This document shows positions 24,501 to 38,700 of a DNA stretch of 64,000 nucleotides, piece by piece. This stretch comes from Diphasiastrum complanatum (Eukaryota; Streptophyta; Lycopodiopsida; Lycopodiales; Lycopodiaceae), in NCBI GenBank assembly GCA_029204225.1, contig CM055110.1, positions 14,886,290-14,950,289 on the forward strand, in the 5' to 3' direction. Below the pieces are notes generated by a model. It made no database searches, was not told the origin of the DNA, and saw nothing but the letters and a program-made list of their open reading frames with translations. The position numbers were made by a program, and so were the translations under genes. Position 1 is the stretch's first letter. Each line of letters opens with the position of its first letter.

Positions 24501-27500
24501 CAGGGAAATCTCTCTGACAGAACGGCTTCATTTAGCATCCATGACTAAGAAGTGGTTTGTTGAGGGTTCCGTTGCTTGAAATCAAAAGGCAGTGTCACTA
24601 CAATTTTCTTGCCTCCACCTAATAAAAAAAATGACTGACTGATGGGTGTTCTATTGTTTGTGTTGGGATGAAAATTATCAAACTGCTCAGTGAAGTGCCG
24701 TTGAGCCTTTGGGATTTGTTTGAGAAAGACTCTTATAACATTTGTCTTATTTGTATATGCAGGTTCCGTGGAATCGGCTAGGGAAAGATCCTGTTATTGT
24801 ACTTTTGGATAGGATATTCATACTTGCTGAGCCTTTGCAAGATGATCTCCTATTTTCAGTAAGGCTGTTTCTTTTTATATGAAATCAAGGAGTTCGTTTA
24901 AGACGTGTCCATGTTCATTGTCATATATTACTGCTGAATTGCCTTTCTCGTTCCAAAACTCTTTGAGTTATTTTATGTTAGGGATTTGGTGCTTAATGCT
25001 AAATGCTACTAGTTTCCTTATATTGTGGCCATAATCCCCACTATCATCACAAGTCTCTTGTAAATTTCCTTCTTTTCGGTTTTTCCTTACATGAAGGGGA
25101 CAACAATTTATTTGGAATAACTTTTTTGTGTCCTTATCTTGTATTTTTTGTTGCAGGAGGACAAGAAAACTTGGCTTGATGCGAAAAGGCGTCAAATTGA
25201 GGTGCAATAGATGATTGTCCATATGAGCCATGAATAGCAATTCACTTTGTAGTTACTAGTCTAATGGTGTATGTTTGTAGTTTTATGCGACCAATCCACT
25301 TTAACGACATACCTGTTTTTGAATCCATAGTAAACATGGTTCAATACTCAAATTAAACGAGAGAATTTTTTGCATATGGTAAATGTGTCATTATATTCTT
25401 CTCAAGAACACATTTGGAGCTTCTATTAAATTGTTAAATATCAAATACATCCTTACATTTAGTTAGCATATTCTTCTGATCCTTTCTTTTGACATTACAA
25501 TTTCTGAACATTTCTTGTTGTGGTGGGTTAATTTGTTTTTAACTCTTCTATACTTTTTTCGCACAGTCACAATAATTATATTCATCTGTTTGATTTTTTT
25601 TTTCCAGGAAGCAGAGCTGGCGATGCTTGAGGCGAAGGATAAAAGGAGCTCTTTGAAAGAGACTGTATGCATCTCCGACTTCCCAATTCCTGCTAAAGCT
25701 AGTCTTGGTTTTCAGTTTTGATTAGAGCTTGCACTGATGAAGTATTGATTTTGCAAATAAAGCCAATGGGCCAATAATCTTTACTGTCTTATTTATTTTT
25801 CCACAATATCTTCGGTCCGAAGAGGTTGAACTTCTTCATCTTTAGGATTGTTGATTTTGTTGCTTTCAATGTATTGGATCATTAGTTCACTATCCACAGA
25901 TCATAGATACAGCGAATCGCGATTCGCTGGTTTTGCGATTCGCGAATCGCTGCAAAGAATCGTTTTCGAAAATCGTTGGAAAAAAAATAATATCTGTGCA
26001 TTTCGGGCCTGGGAGGGAGAGGGAGAATCAGAGAGCCTGAGAGTTAATACACCTAAACTGGACCATCCTGCACCCAAAACAGTTGGCAAACTACACAGTC
26101 ATAATGCTCTCAATCAGAGCTTTCATCTGATACCCATATTGCCTAAAAAAATTTCAAAAAAAAAAATTGATTCTGCACGATTCTCTGAAAAGCCCGAAAC
26201 GCGATTCTGATCGCGATTCTGAATCGCGGTGCATCTATGCCACAGATAAAGGATGCCGTTTTTGACACAACTTTCTCTTCTTGATCCATGATAACACTTA
26301 ACAAAAACAACACAACTAATAAATTTTTAATATTGGAAGAAAAAGTCAAGGTGATTGCAAGCCTAGGCTTTATTACCTGGATTACAAAAAGACCCTAGAT
26401 ATACTCATCACAGAAAGAAAAATAAATAACAAAAAAACTATAAAGCTTCTCGTTTACCACCCAACTGGTAATGCATGTATGATTTCTAGTATGCTAGAAA
26501 TCACTAACAAATACAAGCATACTAGGTTATGCAGATACATAGTCATGCATACACATGATTCATCCTCTGAGCTACATTATGTAGAAATCAAGGTGAGGAC
26601 ACCAATATGCAATTCTAATTAAGCTATCAGAAGAGTCAGATGTAGTTTCACCATCCATGCAATCATTCCCATTATAGGAATCCAATCATTGCCGAACATA
26701 ATACTCACTCCCTGTCACAATACATATGTGAACTAGGAAGAATATTGTCATTAGTGAATAAGAATCTTCTCTACAAGAGTCATGAGTTCATTTTGAAAGC
26801 TGAGGATTTGATGTCATATACCTCAACTTGCGTTCAACAAAATTGCATGTGCAGTGTGCACCCTTATGGAATCTAACATCAATAAGCACTATGACTACAT
26901 TACAAGATCGACACGTACTGCAAACATAAGTAAAGTGTAGAGAGAAGCATAAAGCAAGAGACCACAATTTCTCAATACATTTGGCAACCTAAAAAAAGTA
27001 TCCATTATATCCTCACCTTCCTTCATCTGGTGCATCTGCGTGCTGGACTGTGCAACTAGGAGAGGAAGAATATTTTCTTGCCATAGTTCTTGCAGCTTGC
27101 AATCCTGCAACATATGCAACATGTAACCAACAACTGGAGCTCTAAAGAACACAAGGAAAGACAAAAGAGAAAAGATTCTACCACTTGCTTCCTCTTTCCC
27201 TGGGACATTTCACAATACTTATCTATCAATGAACATGACCATTGATCCCTTCATCACACACACTTTGAATACTCGTATCACTTTGTTGCAAGCATGTATT
27301 CATCCAGGACATAGATCATAACTCATGGTCAATAGTTAAAGCTTATTCTTTTTTAATACTTGTTGTTACTTAGTTTCATAGATAGCTAGTATAAGTTTTT
27401 AGGTGTTGAGATGAACCATGCTCCCATTGGACCATCGCACTTAAATAGAGACACTCTTTTCATTTTAAGTACCAAGTCTGGTAAGAAACTCCCGCGCGCC

Positions 27501-30500
27501 CCCCCCCCCCCCCCCCAAACCCCGTCTTTTTTTCTCTTTCTTTTCTGTCTCATGCACCACACATGAGGGCTGATTACATGGATAAGTGAGAAGGTATTCT
27601 CGCTCTAAATGTTTGCTTGTCTGCTGACAGTCACCAGAAACAAGCTCATGGCTAGGGTCTTTAATTGCTACTATTGTGGGAAATTTGAAGATTTCTGTGA
27701 CTAATCTTCATATTCGATACGAGGATACAGTCAGGTACTTGTTCTATTACTTACATTTAACATCGTACTTCCCTATCTCAAGTTTTCCCTTTATTGACTT
27801 CCTTTCAATCATATTGTTGCTTTCTACTAGCTGAATTGTATTTCCTTGGTGGAAAATTTTTAATCAACATCCACTATAATCTTCAAAGGTAGAGGCTTTT
27901 GTAGCTGCCATGTCGTTGTAGTTGCAGAATGCCATAGGGTGGTTTGTATTTGTTTCTTGCCCAGACAGATATTTCATAAGAGGATAAGTTTCAGATGTTG
28001 GCATTGGTTTTTTGGGTGCAGCAATCCAAATCATCCATTCTGCTCAGGAATTACTCTTGGTAAACTGGCAGCAGTCACAATCGATGAGAAAGGCATGGAA
28101 ACCTTTGTTACCAGTGGGGCTCTGGATAGACTAAGAAAGGTGGTTCTCTGAAATGTTTATGCTTTAAAATTTTGATTGTTGGTATATTCTGAAAGTTTCA
28201 GACAAAGAACTTTTGATGAGCATATGTTTCTGGTTGATCTGCTTGCAGTCTTTGCAATTGCAGCACTTTGCTGTGTATCATGATTCGGACACTCATCCTT
28301 GGATGCTGAAGAAAAGTTGGGGAGAAATGACACCAGAAGAATGGAGTGAGGTGTGTTGAGAGGCATCCTAGTAACGGGTTTCTGTAGATAACTTGATTAT
28401 TAAGCATACCTCTAAGTGTTGGCAATAAGCATATCTGCAATGCTCAGTTTTGGTAAGTTGTCAGGTAGACTGACCATCTGCTGCTTTTACTATGATGATG
28501 CCATAACTTTGCTATTTCTGTAAGAATTGTAATGCTGGCATGTTTATAGTGTCAAAATCTGGTCTGCATAATTCTCTGTTTCTTGTAACACTTTTTGGCT
28601 ACTTTGAATTTGTGCAGATTTTTGAATCTGGAGTACATTCAGCTGCAGATGAAGTTTCATTAGACGGTGCTGATAAGCATCAATACTTGCTGCAGCCTGT
28701 GGGGGGAACCATGAAGTATCACCGCTGCGGCAAACATGAGAAACGAGATCCAGAACATCCTTTTCAAAAAGCTTCCCTTGTTCTTGATCAAGTTTCTTTG
28801 ACTATCTCTGAGGTACATGGTGCCAAAGGACATTCAAGTGCATCTTTACAAAAGTAACATTTTGAGTTGAAGGAGAGCTATAACTAGAATGTTCTTAACA
28901 GCATGCAGTATTCTAGGCCCCTTCTTTGACTCCTTATCTTTCAGGCACAATATCGCGATGGGTTGAAGCTACTTGAAGGGGTGTCCAGTTACAGGACTCG
29001 CATTGAATTTTCCAGGTTGCGACCCCAAGTATCAGTTGCAAATGGTCCTCAATTATGGTGGCTTTATGCCTGTCAAGCAGTTCTTCAGCAACAGAGTCGA
29101 ATGTGGTTAGTTGGCATAGTCCTTCCTTTTTTTGGCTGATGATAATTATATTTGCTGCACACTTTTGGAATTAGAGAACAAATGTTCTCTGAGGTAAAAA
29201 AAACTCTCATATATAAATTTGAAGGGTTTTGAGATGGTTCTCTGTTTCCTTTGAGTGGTGAATTTCACCATCATGCTTGGGAAAGATTCTAATTATCTAT
29301 TTCAGATATGAAGAAAATGACACACCAAGAATCACATTTTAACAAAATCGACAATAGGCTGATGGTTGCATGGCAATCTCCAACTAAGGACACTGTAAAA
29401 TCAACAATGTATTGAGGTGGGCCCCTCCTATACAGTAACTTTGGCAGAGCATCTCTTGCGAGACACCCGGAGGAGTTTCCTACAAAGAACTCTTAAGAAC
29501 CAGGTTTATCAATTGTAGAATGACTAGTAGAGATTCTACTTATGTTATTCTGAAGGCCTTAAAGAGAACCATCATGGAATCTACTAGATACGGACATACA
29601 TAAGCATGGGCTCCGAGAGGGTCCAGCACCCTGCCAGTAGGGGCTCACTACTACTTAGTTGTACCAAAATGAACTATAATGATTTGTATGATAGTGACTT
29701 GAAATTCTTAGTATACAAGCCCCCAGTCACATGACTCTGACCTCTGTTCCTTCACTCTTTCCTACTGACATTACTTAATGTTGACTTCTGTAGATGAGAG
29801 CTTTCTGCTGAAATATCAAAAAAGAAATGAATATAAATGCTGCAAAATGTAATGTCAAATAGAAGACTGCACAGGGAATTTATAGAAGATGCTGCAGGAG
29901 AAATGTTGACATTGAACAAATGTGCACAAAATTGCATTGAAGGAGAACAGGCAAATAGAGATTTCGGAAATCAATAATGCCACTCCTGTATCTATGGAGC
30001 GTAGAAGAAAGATGCCAACAACACGACTCTGTCACATACATGGCAAGCCAACATGATAGACCAAGAGTGCAAGATGTATTTGAAAATATCAGTAGTTAAA
30101 CTCTAGATAAGAATGCATCCTAGCCTAGTCAATGGTCATATTGACTAGTAACGGCATACAGCTGTATCAAGTCTGGAATTGAACAAAGATTTCAAGCTAT
30201 TTGAAGGAACAAGCAACATTAGCAGGAACTAGCTCCACAAATGTGTAACATATAATGATACGAAAAGTTCACTCATAGAATAAGGTGTCGTAGAAGTAAC
30301 CCTTCTCAAGAGAACCGCATAAAGAGCTCTAATACATGAGGTCATATGTAACAAGACTGTTTTACTGAAAGTGTTGCATCGAGTGAGGAGCTGTTTCAAT
30401 AGTGCTGGGATATTGTCATGTATTAGAACCAATAGAGGTGCAAGTACCTTGATTTGAGCTATGTGAATCAAAACAGAATCTGAATGAACTTTTGGCTTGA

Positions 30501-32727
30501 CTTCAACTAGACATGTGTGCCACATGAGTCAGAAGACTGATCTTGAGTTTGTGCCTCCTGCACAAGCTGTGATTTGCTTCAAATATACATATACCTCGTG
30601 ACAGTGATACCGTGGACTACCTATACCATCCGGAATAGTAACAAGACCAGGGACAAGAACCTAAAGATGTTGATAACGGCCCAAGAGAAACTTTTCTGGT
30701 TTTTGATACTGTTTTGAAATCACTTGCCATCTCCTGAAGAAAGCTGTACCTTTGTTGATAAATGCCAAACAGTCATATTGTTTTAATGGCAGAATATCTG
30801 GTCGCAGGTATCGACTTTCTTGGGAAAAAGTTTCCCGATACTGTCATCTTCGTCGGAGATATGTACAGCTCTATGCAAGCAGTTTACAGCAAGGTTCTAA
30901 GATCGATAATCCTGAAATTCAAGATATTGATGAAGAGCTTAGCCTGGAGGTCATTTTACTTTGGAGGTCGAACTTTTTTTGACAAGTTTTACCTAGTTTT
31001 CTTCTTGATTCTCATTTAACTCAGTTGAAGATGACCTGTTTAGAAATTATGAGGGATTGCTGCCAACTATTATACAATTGTTTGTCTAAAATTTTGAAAT
31101 CTGTAAGCTGTATGAAATTGTATGATTCTTTTGTTGCTGACAGGTTACTGGCACATGCAAAAGTTGAGAGTTCTAAAGTGAAGGAAGCAGCTCTTGCACG
31201 GGAGGTTGCTAGAAAGAGTTCCTGGTGGTCATTTGGACGGTCTGCAGAACGAACCTTCAATTTATACCTGTTTTTCAATAAACACACTCAAGAGATAATA
31301 ATCTGGACTCTTTGAAATTGAGTTTAGTAGCGAATAGGTATCGCTGAAGCTGCTTCTTTTCATTATTGTGACATAAATGGGTGGGTTGGTGTGTTGACAG
31401 TGGCCCTGTGGGGACAGGTGTATCAAGCGATAATTCTTCATTGAAAGAAGTCACAGGACAGCCTGCTTCTGGGCACTTTACTAAAGAAGAATGGAGCAAG
31501 CTTAATGAATTGTTGAGCTATCAACCAGGGCAAGAATCCCCTTTGTCCTCTGGTCAGGAGGCACCAAACATGCTACAAACTGCTTTGGATGTGACCATTC
31601 AACACAGTGCAGCAAGTATAATTAATAGCAAGGGGTTAGAAGTACTATGTGGAAGTTTTGAAAATCTGCAAATTGCATTGGATGTCTATCCTAAAAGCTT
31701 GATATGTAACGTGAAGCTACAATTTTATGGTCTCTCGGCACCTGAAGGCTCTTTGATTGAGGTAGACTTGGAAGTTTTGTGCTAATCATGTCATTGATTT
31801 GGATTTTTTTGAAGGCTTGTTCATTTTGCTTGATTTTTGAGCCAGTCATGAAGTGACAAGCAATCAAAACGAATGCCTTTTCTCATGTCTCTTCTGATTA
31901 GTATGGGAATCACATAGCTTAGCACTTTGATTGTGGGATCACAATCAAGTATCTCTACAAACTGAAATAGTTTTCCTGATTTGGTGGACTATCTCAAATT
32001 TTACTTAGGTCAGAGAGCTGTCGCATCAGTAGCTTTAGGATTTTGAGCACGGTTTTCTTTTCAGATACATACATGTACGTCAAAATTATTATCTTCTCAG
32101 GAGAATCACATTATTTGAGCTTCTATTGATAAGTTCTTCTCTGTTTGCAGAGTGTTAGCCGGGAAGGCAGGGAGGATGCTTTGTTGACCACCTTCTTTCA
32201 CAATCCTTTAGAAGAAAACTTGGATTGGAAACTGTCTCTTACAATGTCTGCATGCCATGTGACGGTAGAGTCATCGTACCTTGTAAAATTGGCTTGTTTG
32301 AATGGAACTTCAATACACTATGATTCTTGGAAACTTTACTCTGACATCATGACTGTTAATTAGCTTCAACTAAAAGTTGTTGCTGACTTCAAATTGAATT
32401 GATCGACATCCAATTCATTGCTACTTTACACACTATTCATGCTCTAGTGAATATTTTCTATTTTCAAGTATGCTAACATCTAGGAGTATTAATGTAATTC
32501 ATCAATCTGACAGTCAATTATTGTAGACATTTGTGGGGATTTTCCTTGTCCACCCTCAAACCCTAACTCTAAGCACATGCAAGGCAATCAAGATATGAAG
32601 AAGATTCTAACATATCACGCGGAAGTTTGTTCCCATGAGAATAAAGCTTAGGTTCCTAATGTTATGCATGCTTCAATGATGATCTAACACTAACATCCAC
32701 TAACCCTAAATCTCCATGTTCAAGCTT

Positions 32728-32763
<36 letters not shown>

Positions 32764-35700
32764 ATCCTTTTGTTAGCAGAGACTCATGAATCCTTATATA
32801 GACCGCTCCCATCCATACAGGATTGCACCTAGCGCTCAGCGCATCGGCCCTTTGTGAGAGGGAAGACCTTCCGTGGTTCTGGTGGTGTTGCTTGTCTCAC
32901 CAAGGATGTTTTCAGTTCTCATTTTAAACTGGTCAAAAGTGATCCATTTGCACGGTTTCAGTTCTCTGGTCACTGTTTGGGGCTTTCTCATGACCTCTTT
33001 CTTGCAGTTTGTTACTTTGCACCACAGACATCATCTTTTGCAGGTTTTGGTGGTGACCCTTTCCAGGCTCTCTCAGATGATATATTCAGCTTTGCATAGC
33101 GAGGCCTTATTCTTTTAGCAGGGGATTTTAATGCTCGTACGAGCATCAGGCAAGCTGAGTTTTATGCAAAGAGTGATTTTCTACAGGTTCGCACATTAGA
33201 TATGGGCTTTGACAGGACCTCACAGGATGCAGATACTCTAGCTACCCACTTTGGAGAGCGGCTGATTGGTTTAGCAGAGGCCCATTCCTTAACCATTTTG
33301 AATGGCCTTCCTTACTGGCCTTCGTCATATCATTTTACTTGTCACCCACATGGAGGAGGATATAGTGTTGTTGACTACTTCATTGGGTCACCGGCTTTGA
33401 TCCCATTTCTAAAACCAGGTGCTCACATTATTGCCCCATACATTTCCCATATCTTTAACCAATCTGTCATCTTCGGTCTCCCCACATCGTGGTGCACCAA
33501 CCTTTTACACCCTATCCTCAAAGCCGGGGATCCTTTGATTGTCGACAACTACCGCACTATTATGATCAGCCATACTATGGCCAAGTTATATGGATCCGTT
33601 TTACAGTCTATTGTCAGCTCACGGGCAGAGACAGAAGGGTTACATGCTATGGGACAGGCATGTTTTCGCGCTGGCTACTCCACGGCTGACCAGATATTCA
33701 TCTTGAGATGCATTATTGAGGAGGCTAAGTTCAGGAAGCAGAGGGTTTATCTTTGTGGATTTCCGCAAAGCCTTTGATTCTGTTCCGAGACACCTTTTAC
33801 TCCGGCGCTTAGCATCGCTTGGCTTTTCTCAGGAGATTATTGCTGCTATCGTCACATTGTATGAGAGAGTGTTGGCCCGTTTTCGAGATGGTGATGGATA
33901 TATTGGCCCCTACTCTCTTTGCTCTATATATTGATGATCTTGAGCGGATTATTAGGGAGGAGGGTGGAGATGGCTGTCCGTTAGCAGATATGATTATCCC
34001 TATTCTACTGTATGCAGATGACGTGATACTTCTATCGAGATCCGCATCTGGGCTTCAGCAGCACCTTGATGCTTTATATACTTTCTTCCAGACATGGGGT
34101 TTGATGGTGAACATTGGTAAGACTAAGGTCATGGTGTTCAACACCAATCGACAGCATATGAGAGACACAATGTTCTACTATGATGGGCTTCCACTGGAGA
34201 TAGTAGCCTCTTATACCTACTTAGGTGTCCTTTTTACTGGTCCATTGCTCACTTTTAGACCAGCTGCACTATCTGGGCTCTGCAAGGGGCACTCTGCTCT
34301 TGTCCAAATGGAGAGGTTTTCCTCTATTTACTATGTACATGATCTTGATACACGCTGTCGCCTTTTTTATGCCACTGTCTCTCCGGTGGCTCTATATTCA
34401 GCAAAGACATGGTGTCCTGGCTTGTCCAGAGATACTTGGAGTGATATTTCACGTTTGCAGATCCTTATGCTTAGCCGGATGATCCGTGCGAAGCAGTCAG
34501 TTCCCCATGATATCATACTGGCAGAGTTTGCCTCACCTCCACTGATTGTCGAGGCTATATTTCGGATTATCACATTCATTCATAGAGTCTCAGAGCTTGA
34601 TTCATCCAGATATGTTGCTACAGCTTTCACATCTTCTCACACTCTAGCTAGTCAGCAGGCTAAGTCCTCATGGTTTCAGTGTGTTTCTAACCTTTTGAGT
34701 AGGTGGGGTTTATCTATATCTGATCTCCCAAATGGGACACACGCATATATTCGCCAGCAAATTTACAGAGCTTACATCAGCACAGTGTGGTCTCACCCAG
34801 ATCCAGCACGGGTCAAGCTTCATTTTTATCACACTCATCTTCTTCAGCTGGATGTTTCCGGGCTTCCCATTCGACCGGGTTATTTGTCTCAGACGTTATC
34901 TTTCGGCCTGCGTTACCGTCTTGGTCAGTTTAGGGTCTCTTCTCACCAGCTTGCTATTGAGACAGGCAGATACAGAGACACACCTCGACCGCTATGGATT
35001 TGTTAGTGCTGCTCTTTATAGGAGATTGAGGATGAGTTCCATTTTATTTTCCGATGCCTAACCTACTATGAGATTAGAGGCAGATACCATTGCTTATACA
35101 AAGATACTCCACTTACACTTGCTTCTTTCCTTGCCTTCTCAGATGCGAGATGTGTTGGTTTATTATTGCGAGAGATGTTTACTCTCAGATCTTCCTTTTT
35201 ATTGGATGTTTAGCCAGTCCCACATTACGCACTTTTTCCAGAAGAGGGATAGAGATGAGACTTATGACAGTGAGTTAGACATTCCAATACGACGACCGAA
35301 GCTCCAACATCCTCTTCGCTCCTCCAGGCCCAAGGCTCTTCACCGGAGGCCAACACCTGCTTCTCACCGTATCATGCAGTTTTTTATATCCACTTAGCCA
35401 GTTAGCTAACTTATTTCAGTTTTCTCTTTCCCTCTGTGTAGCTGGTGGTTAAGCTACCGATATTGTACCCTCAACAGAGCTGGAGGTTAAGCTTTGTTTT
35501 TCTCTCTGTTTTCTAGTGCTGGTTTAGCTGTTAGGAATAAGTCCTACATGGACAATGCTCCTTCTTTTTTGATGTACTCTCTACTTGTCTTATGTGCCCT
35601 CGGGTACTTGACAGACATTAATATAATTCTAATTCTAATTCTCTACAAGACCCTGCTACCAGATTCTTACTATTTTTTGCTACTGTCTCTCTAGTTGTTT

Positions 35701-38700
35701 TATACTATACTGAGACTTGGTGGCTTGATTTATCACGTGATACATGGAGGGATCTCACTCGTATCCAGATTCTCATGCTCAGTAGGATGATTCGGGCTAA
35801 GCCCTCGGTGCCACATGATATCATACTAGCGGAGTTTGCTTCCCCTCCCCTGGTTATCAGTGCTATGTTCCAGATCGCTACCTTTCTTCACAGGATATCA
35901 GATTTAGATACTTTCAGATACGTTGTTGCTGCTCTCACTTCATCCCCTACCATTGTTGGACAGGGAGCCAAGCATTCTTGGTATGGCAGTGTCTCAGCCC
36001 TTCTTCAGACTTGGGGGTTATCTGTACTTGATCTTCCGAGCGGGACCCATGCTTATATCAGACAACAGATCTACCGGAGCTACATACGCACTATATGGTC
36101 ACAGCCTGATCCTGATAGGGTCAAGATACATTTTGGCGGCACACATCTATTACGGCTGGATGCTACGGGCATTCCTATCCTTCCAGCATATCTTACACAG
36201 CCAATATCTTTTGGTATGAGATACCATATGGGACAGCTTCGAGTCTCTTCCCACCAGCTTGCTATCGAGACGGGTAGATACACGGACACTCCCAGATTGT
36301 AGAGGATATGTCAGCTTTGCGGAGGTGGAGAATGAGTTTCATTTCATCTTTCATTGTCCAGTATATTATGAGATCAGAGGGCGATACCATTGTTTATACA
36401 GTCCCCGTTCGAAGATCGAAGACACAGAGAGTTTCACATGCTTCTGCAGAGTTTTACCAGGTCTTCACGTGCTTCCCGCCAGCCTACAGCATGCTCCACT
36501 ACTACCATCACTCATTACTTTCAGCTCGTTCGTAGCTAGTCTCCTCCGAGAGCAGGTGGTCAAGCTCTTGCATTGTACCCTCACAAGCTGGTGGTCAAGC
36601 TTTGATACTTCTTCTTAGATATAAAGAGATAGATATACTAGTTCTTTTCATTAGTAAATAAGTCCGTATGCGGACAATGCTCCTCATGTTTTGTACTCTC
36701 TTTTGTCTTATGGACCTTTGGGTAACAAAGACATTAATAATAATAATCCTAATTCTAATTCTCTCTCCGTACCCCACCTCCTCCCCTCACTGACCTTCAT
36801 ACCTGGACTACATACGCCACTACCTTATATGCTGCACCCACAGACACACCCATCTCCATTTCTCCCCGACCTACTACTTTCACTTTCTTCACCCCGGACA
36901 TGGTCTTGATGGCCATCAAACGACTGAAAACCCGTCGCACCCGTGATATTGACACCCATGCTGTAGACATAGAATTAATGAACCGTTAATGGTTCACCAC
37001 GGTTTTGAGAACCGTACAGTGAACCGTACGGTTCTTTAAATTTTTTGCCCAGAACCGTGGTGAACCGTACTGAATAATTAATTAATTAATTATTTTTTGT
37101 CCCACCCCCAAAAATAGCCCAAAAAATTGCTAAAAAAATGCCAATTCAGAAAAAGCAGATTCTCCCTACTTAGATTATTAACTTCAAATGATTTAATCTC
37201 CCAAATTGATAAGAGAGAGGGAGACAGAGAGAGAGGGACAAAAATTGGAAATGAAAAATATTGTAATACAGCTCTGGGAGGGTTGACAAAGGTTCATATG
37301 CAGCATTAGAGACGATTTTCAACTTGGTGAGGGTTTTGAGCCGTAAAACTAGTGTTTTAGCAGAACTAACCTTTGCCGAGCAAATTTTGTGTTAACTAAC
37401 CTTCGCCTGATTCATTGATGAAAAAAACCCTATGAGGAATATTCAGGAGGGCTGGCGAAGGTTGGGCTAAGGTTAATAGAGAGATACTGATGTTTTTGTT
37501 GAAAGAAGTGGCTTTCCTTCACAAAAATGATTAGATTCACTTAGAACCTTCACCGAACTTCTATTTTGGGAACGAACTTTTGCCGAGTTTTCTGTGAGCT
37601 TATCTAGGTCAGATAAAGCTACAACAAGTTTGGCGAAGGTTGGTTGCAACAATTTTTTGAATTTTGAAGGTTTTTTTTTGACTTTTTTGGCTGTTTTTTT
37701 CAAGTTCTGGAAAATGCCTGGGAACTAACCTTCGCCCTTCAATCTAAAAGTTCACTGCATGAGGCCGGGCCTGCCTACAAGTGGGCGGAAGTTGGTTGTA
37801 GAAGAACAGAAAGTTATCAGCATCTGATGAAGATTTTGGCCCCTTTCTCCTCCAAATTGCAGAGACACAGTCAAGCCTAAGCATAAAAGTGATCATTTGA
37901 AATTTGAATGCTTTCAAGAAGAGTTTGATTGAGCAATTTTTGGTGTTTTTCTGATTTTTCGGTTTCCAAATGGATCTTAGCAGTGATGTACTGTATCCTC
38001 TTCCCTACTCATCAATCACAAGTGACTAGCCATGGAATCCATTGTTGCTAATGTCCCTTTCCAATGTACCATGTCTATTTGGGAATCATATTGAGTATTT
38101 AGATTTGTCTTTCTTTCTAGACGATCAATAGTATGATCCATCCTCTGGGTTAACTTCACCACAGATTTCACAATCTTGTATAGGTCTAAGAAATCTAATT
38201 GGATCGGTAACACCATTATATTTTGGTATCTCCAACCAAACGAGGTGTTCTTTTGATAATAGGACGTGGTGGTGGCAGATCATACTCTTGATCTTCTTGA
38301 TCCATATCTTGAGATTGGAAAAAGGTGGATGATGGTATGATTCAAATGGAGCTGATCACAAAAAAAAGGATGCTGTGGCGACGTGAATGATAACAATAAG
38401 GAGGGATAGTTGGCATCAGTGGAGCTGGGTGCGGGTGGGATTTGGGGCCTCCCCATTGAAGCCTCGACAGGTGGGGTTTGGGACGTTCCCGATGACACCC
38501 CGGCGCCAAGCTCTAGGGGGCTGCGTGACCCCCAATTCTGAACGGTATGGCTTGTGTATGATTTAGCGAGCGATGGATGTGTGAAGTGCCTTGCTTGTGA
38601 AGGTTCTTGGTGACAAAAGCATGTATTGGATCTTGTACATAGCAATCTTTGTGGTCCAATGCTAACTCCGTCCTTAGGAGATGCAATCTATTGTGTTTGC

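Noticed and set aside
32145-32363. Reading VPS13 exon 15 through to the stop at 32361
   Set aside because: The donor GTAGAG at 32265 and phase-0 continuation in exon 16 (VWRSSFDRFLEFL) match the family. The read-through tail is intron and part of the 233-bp duplication.
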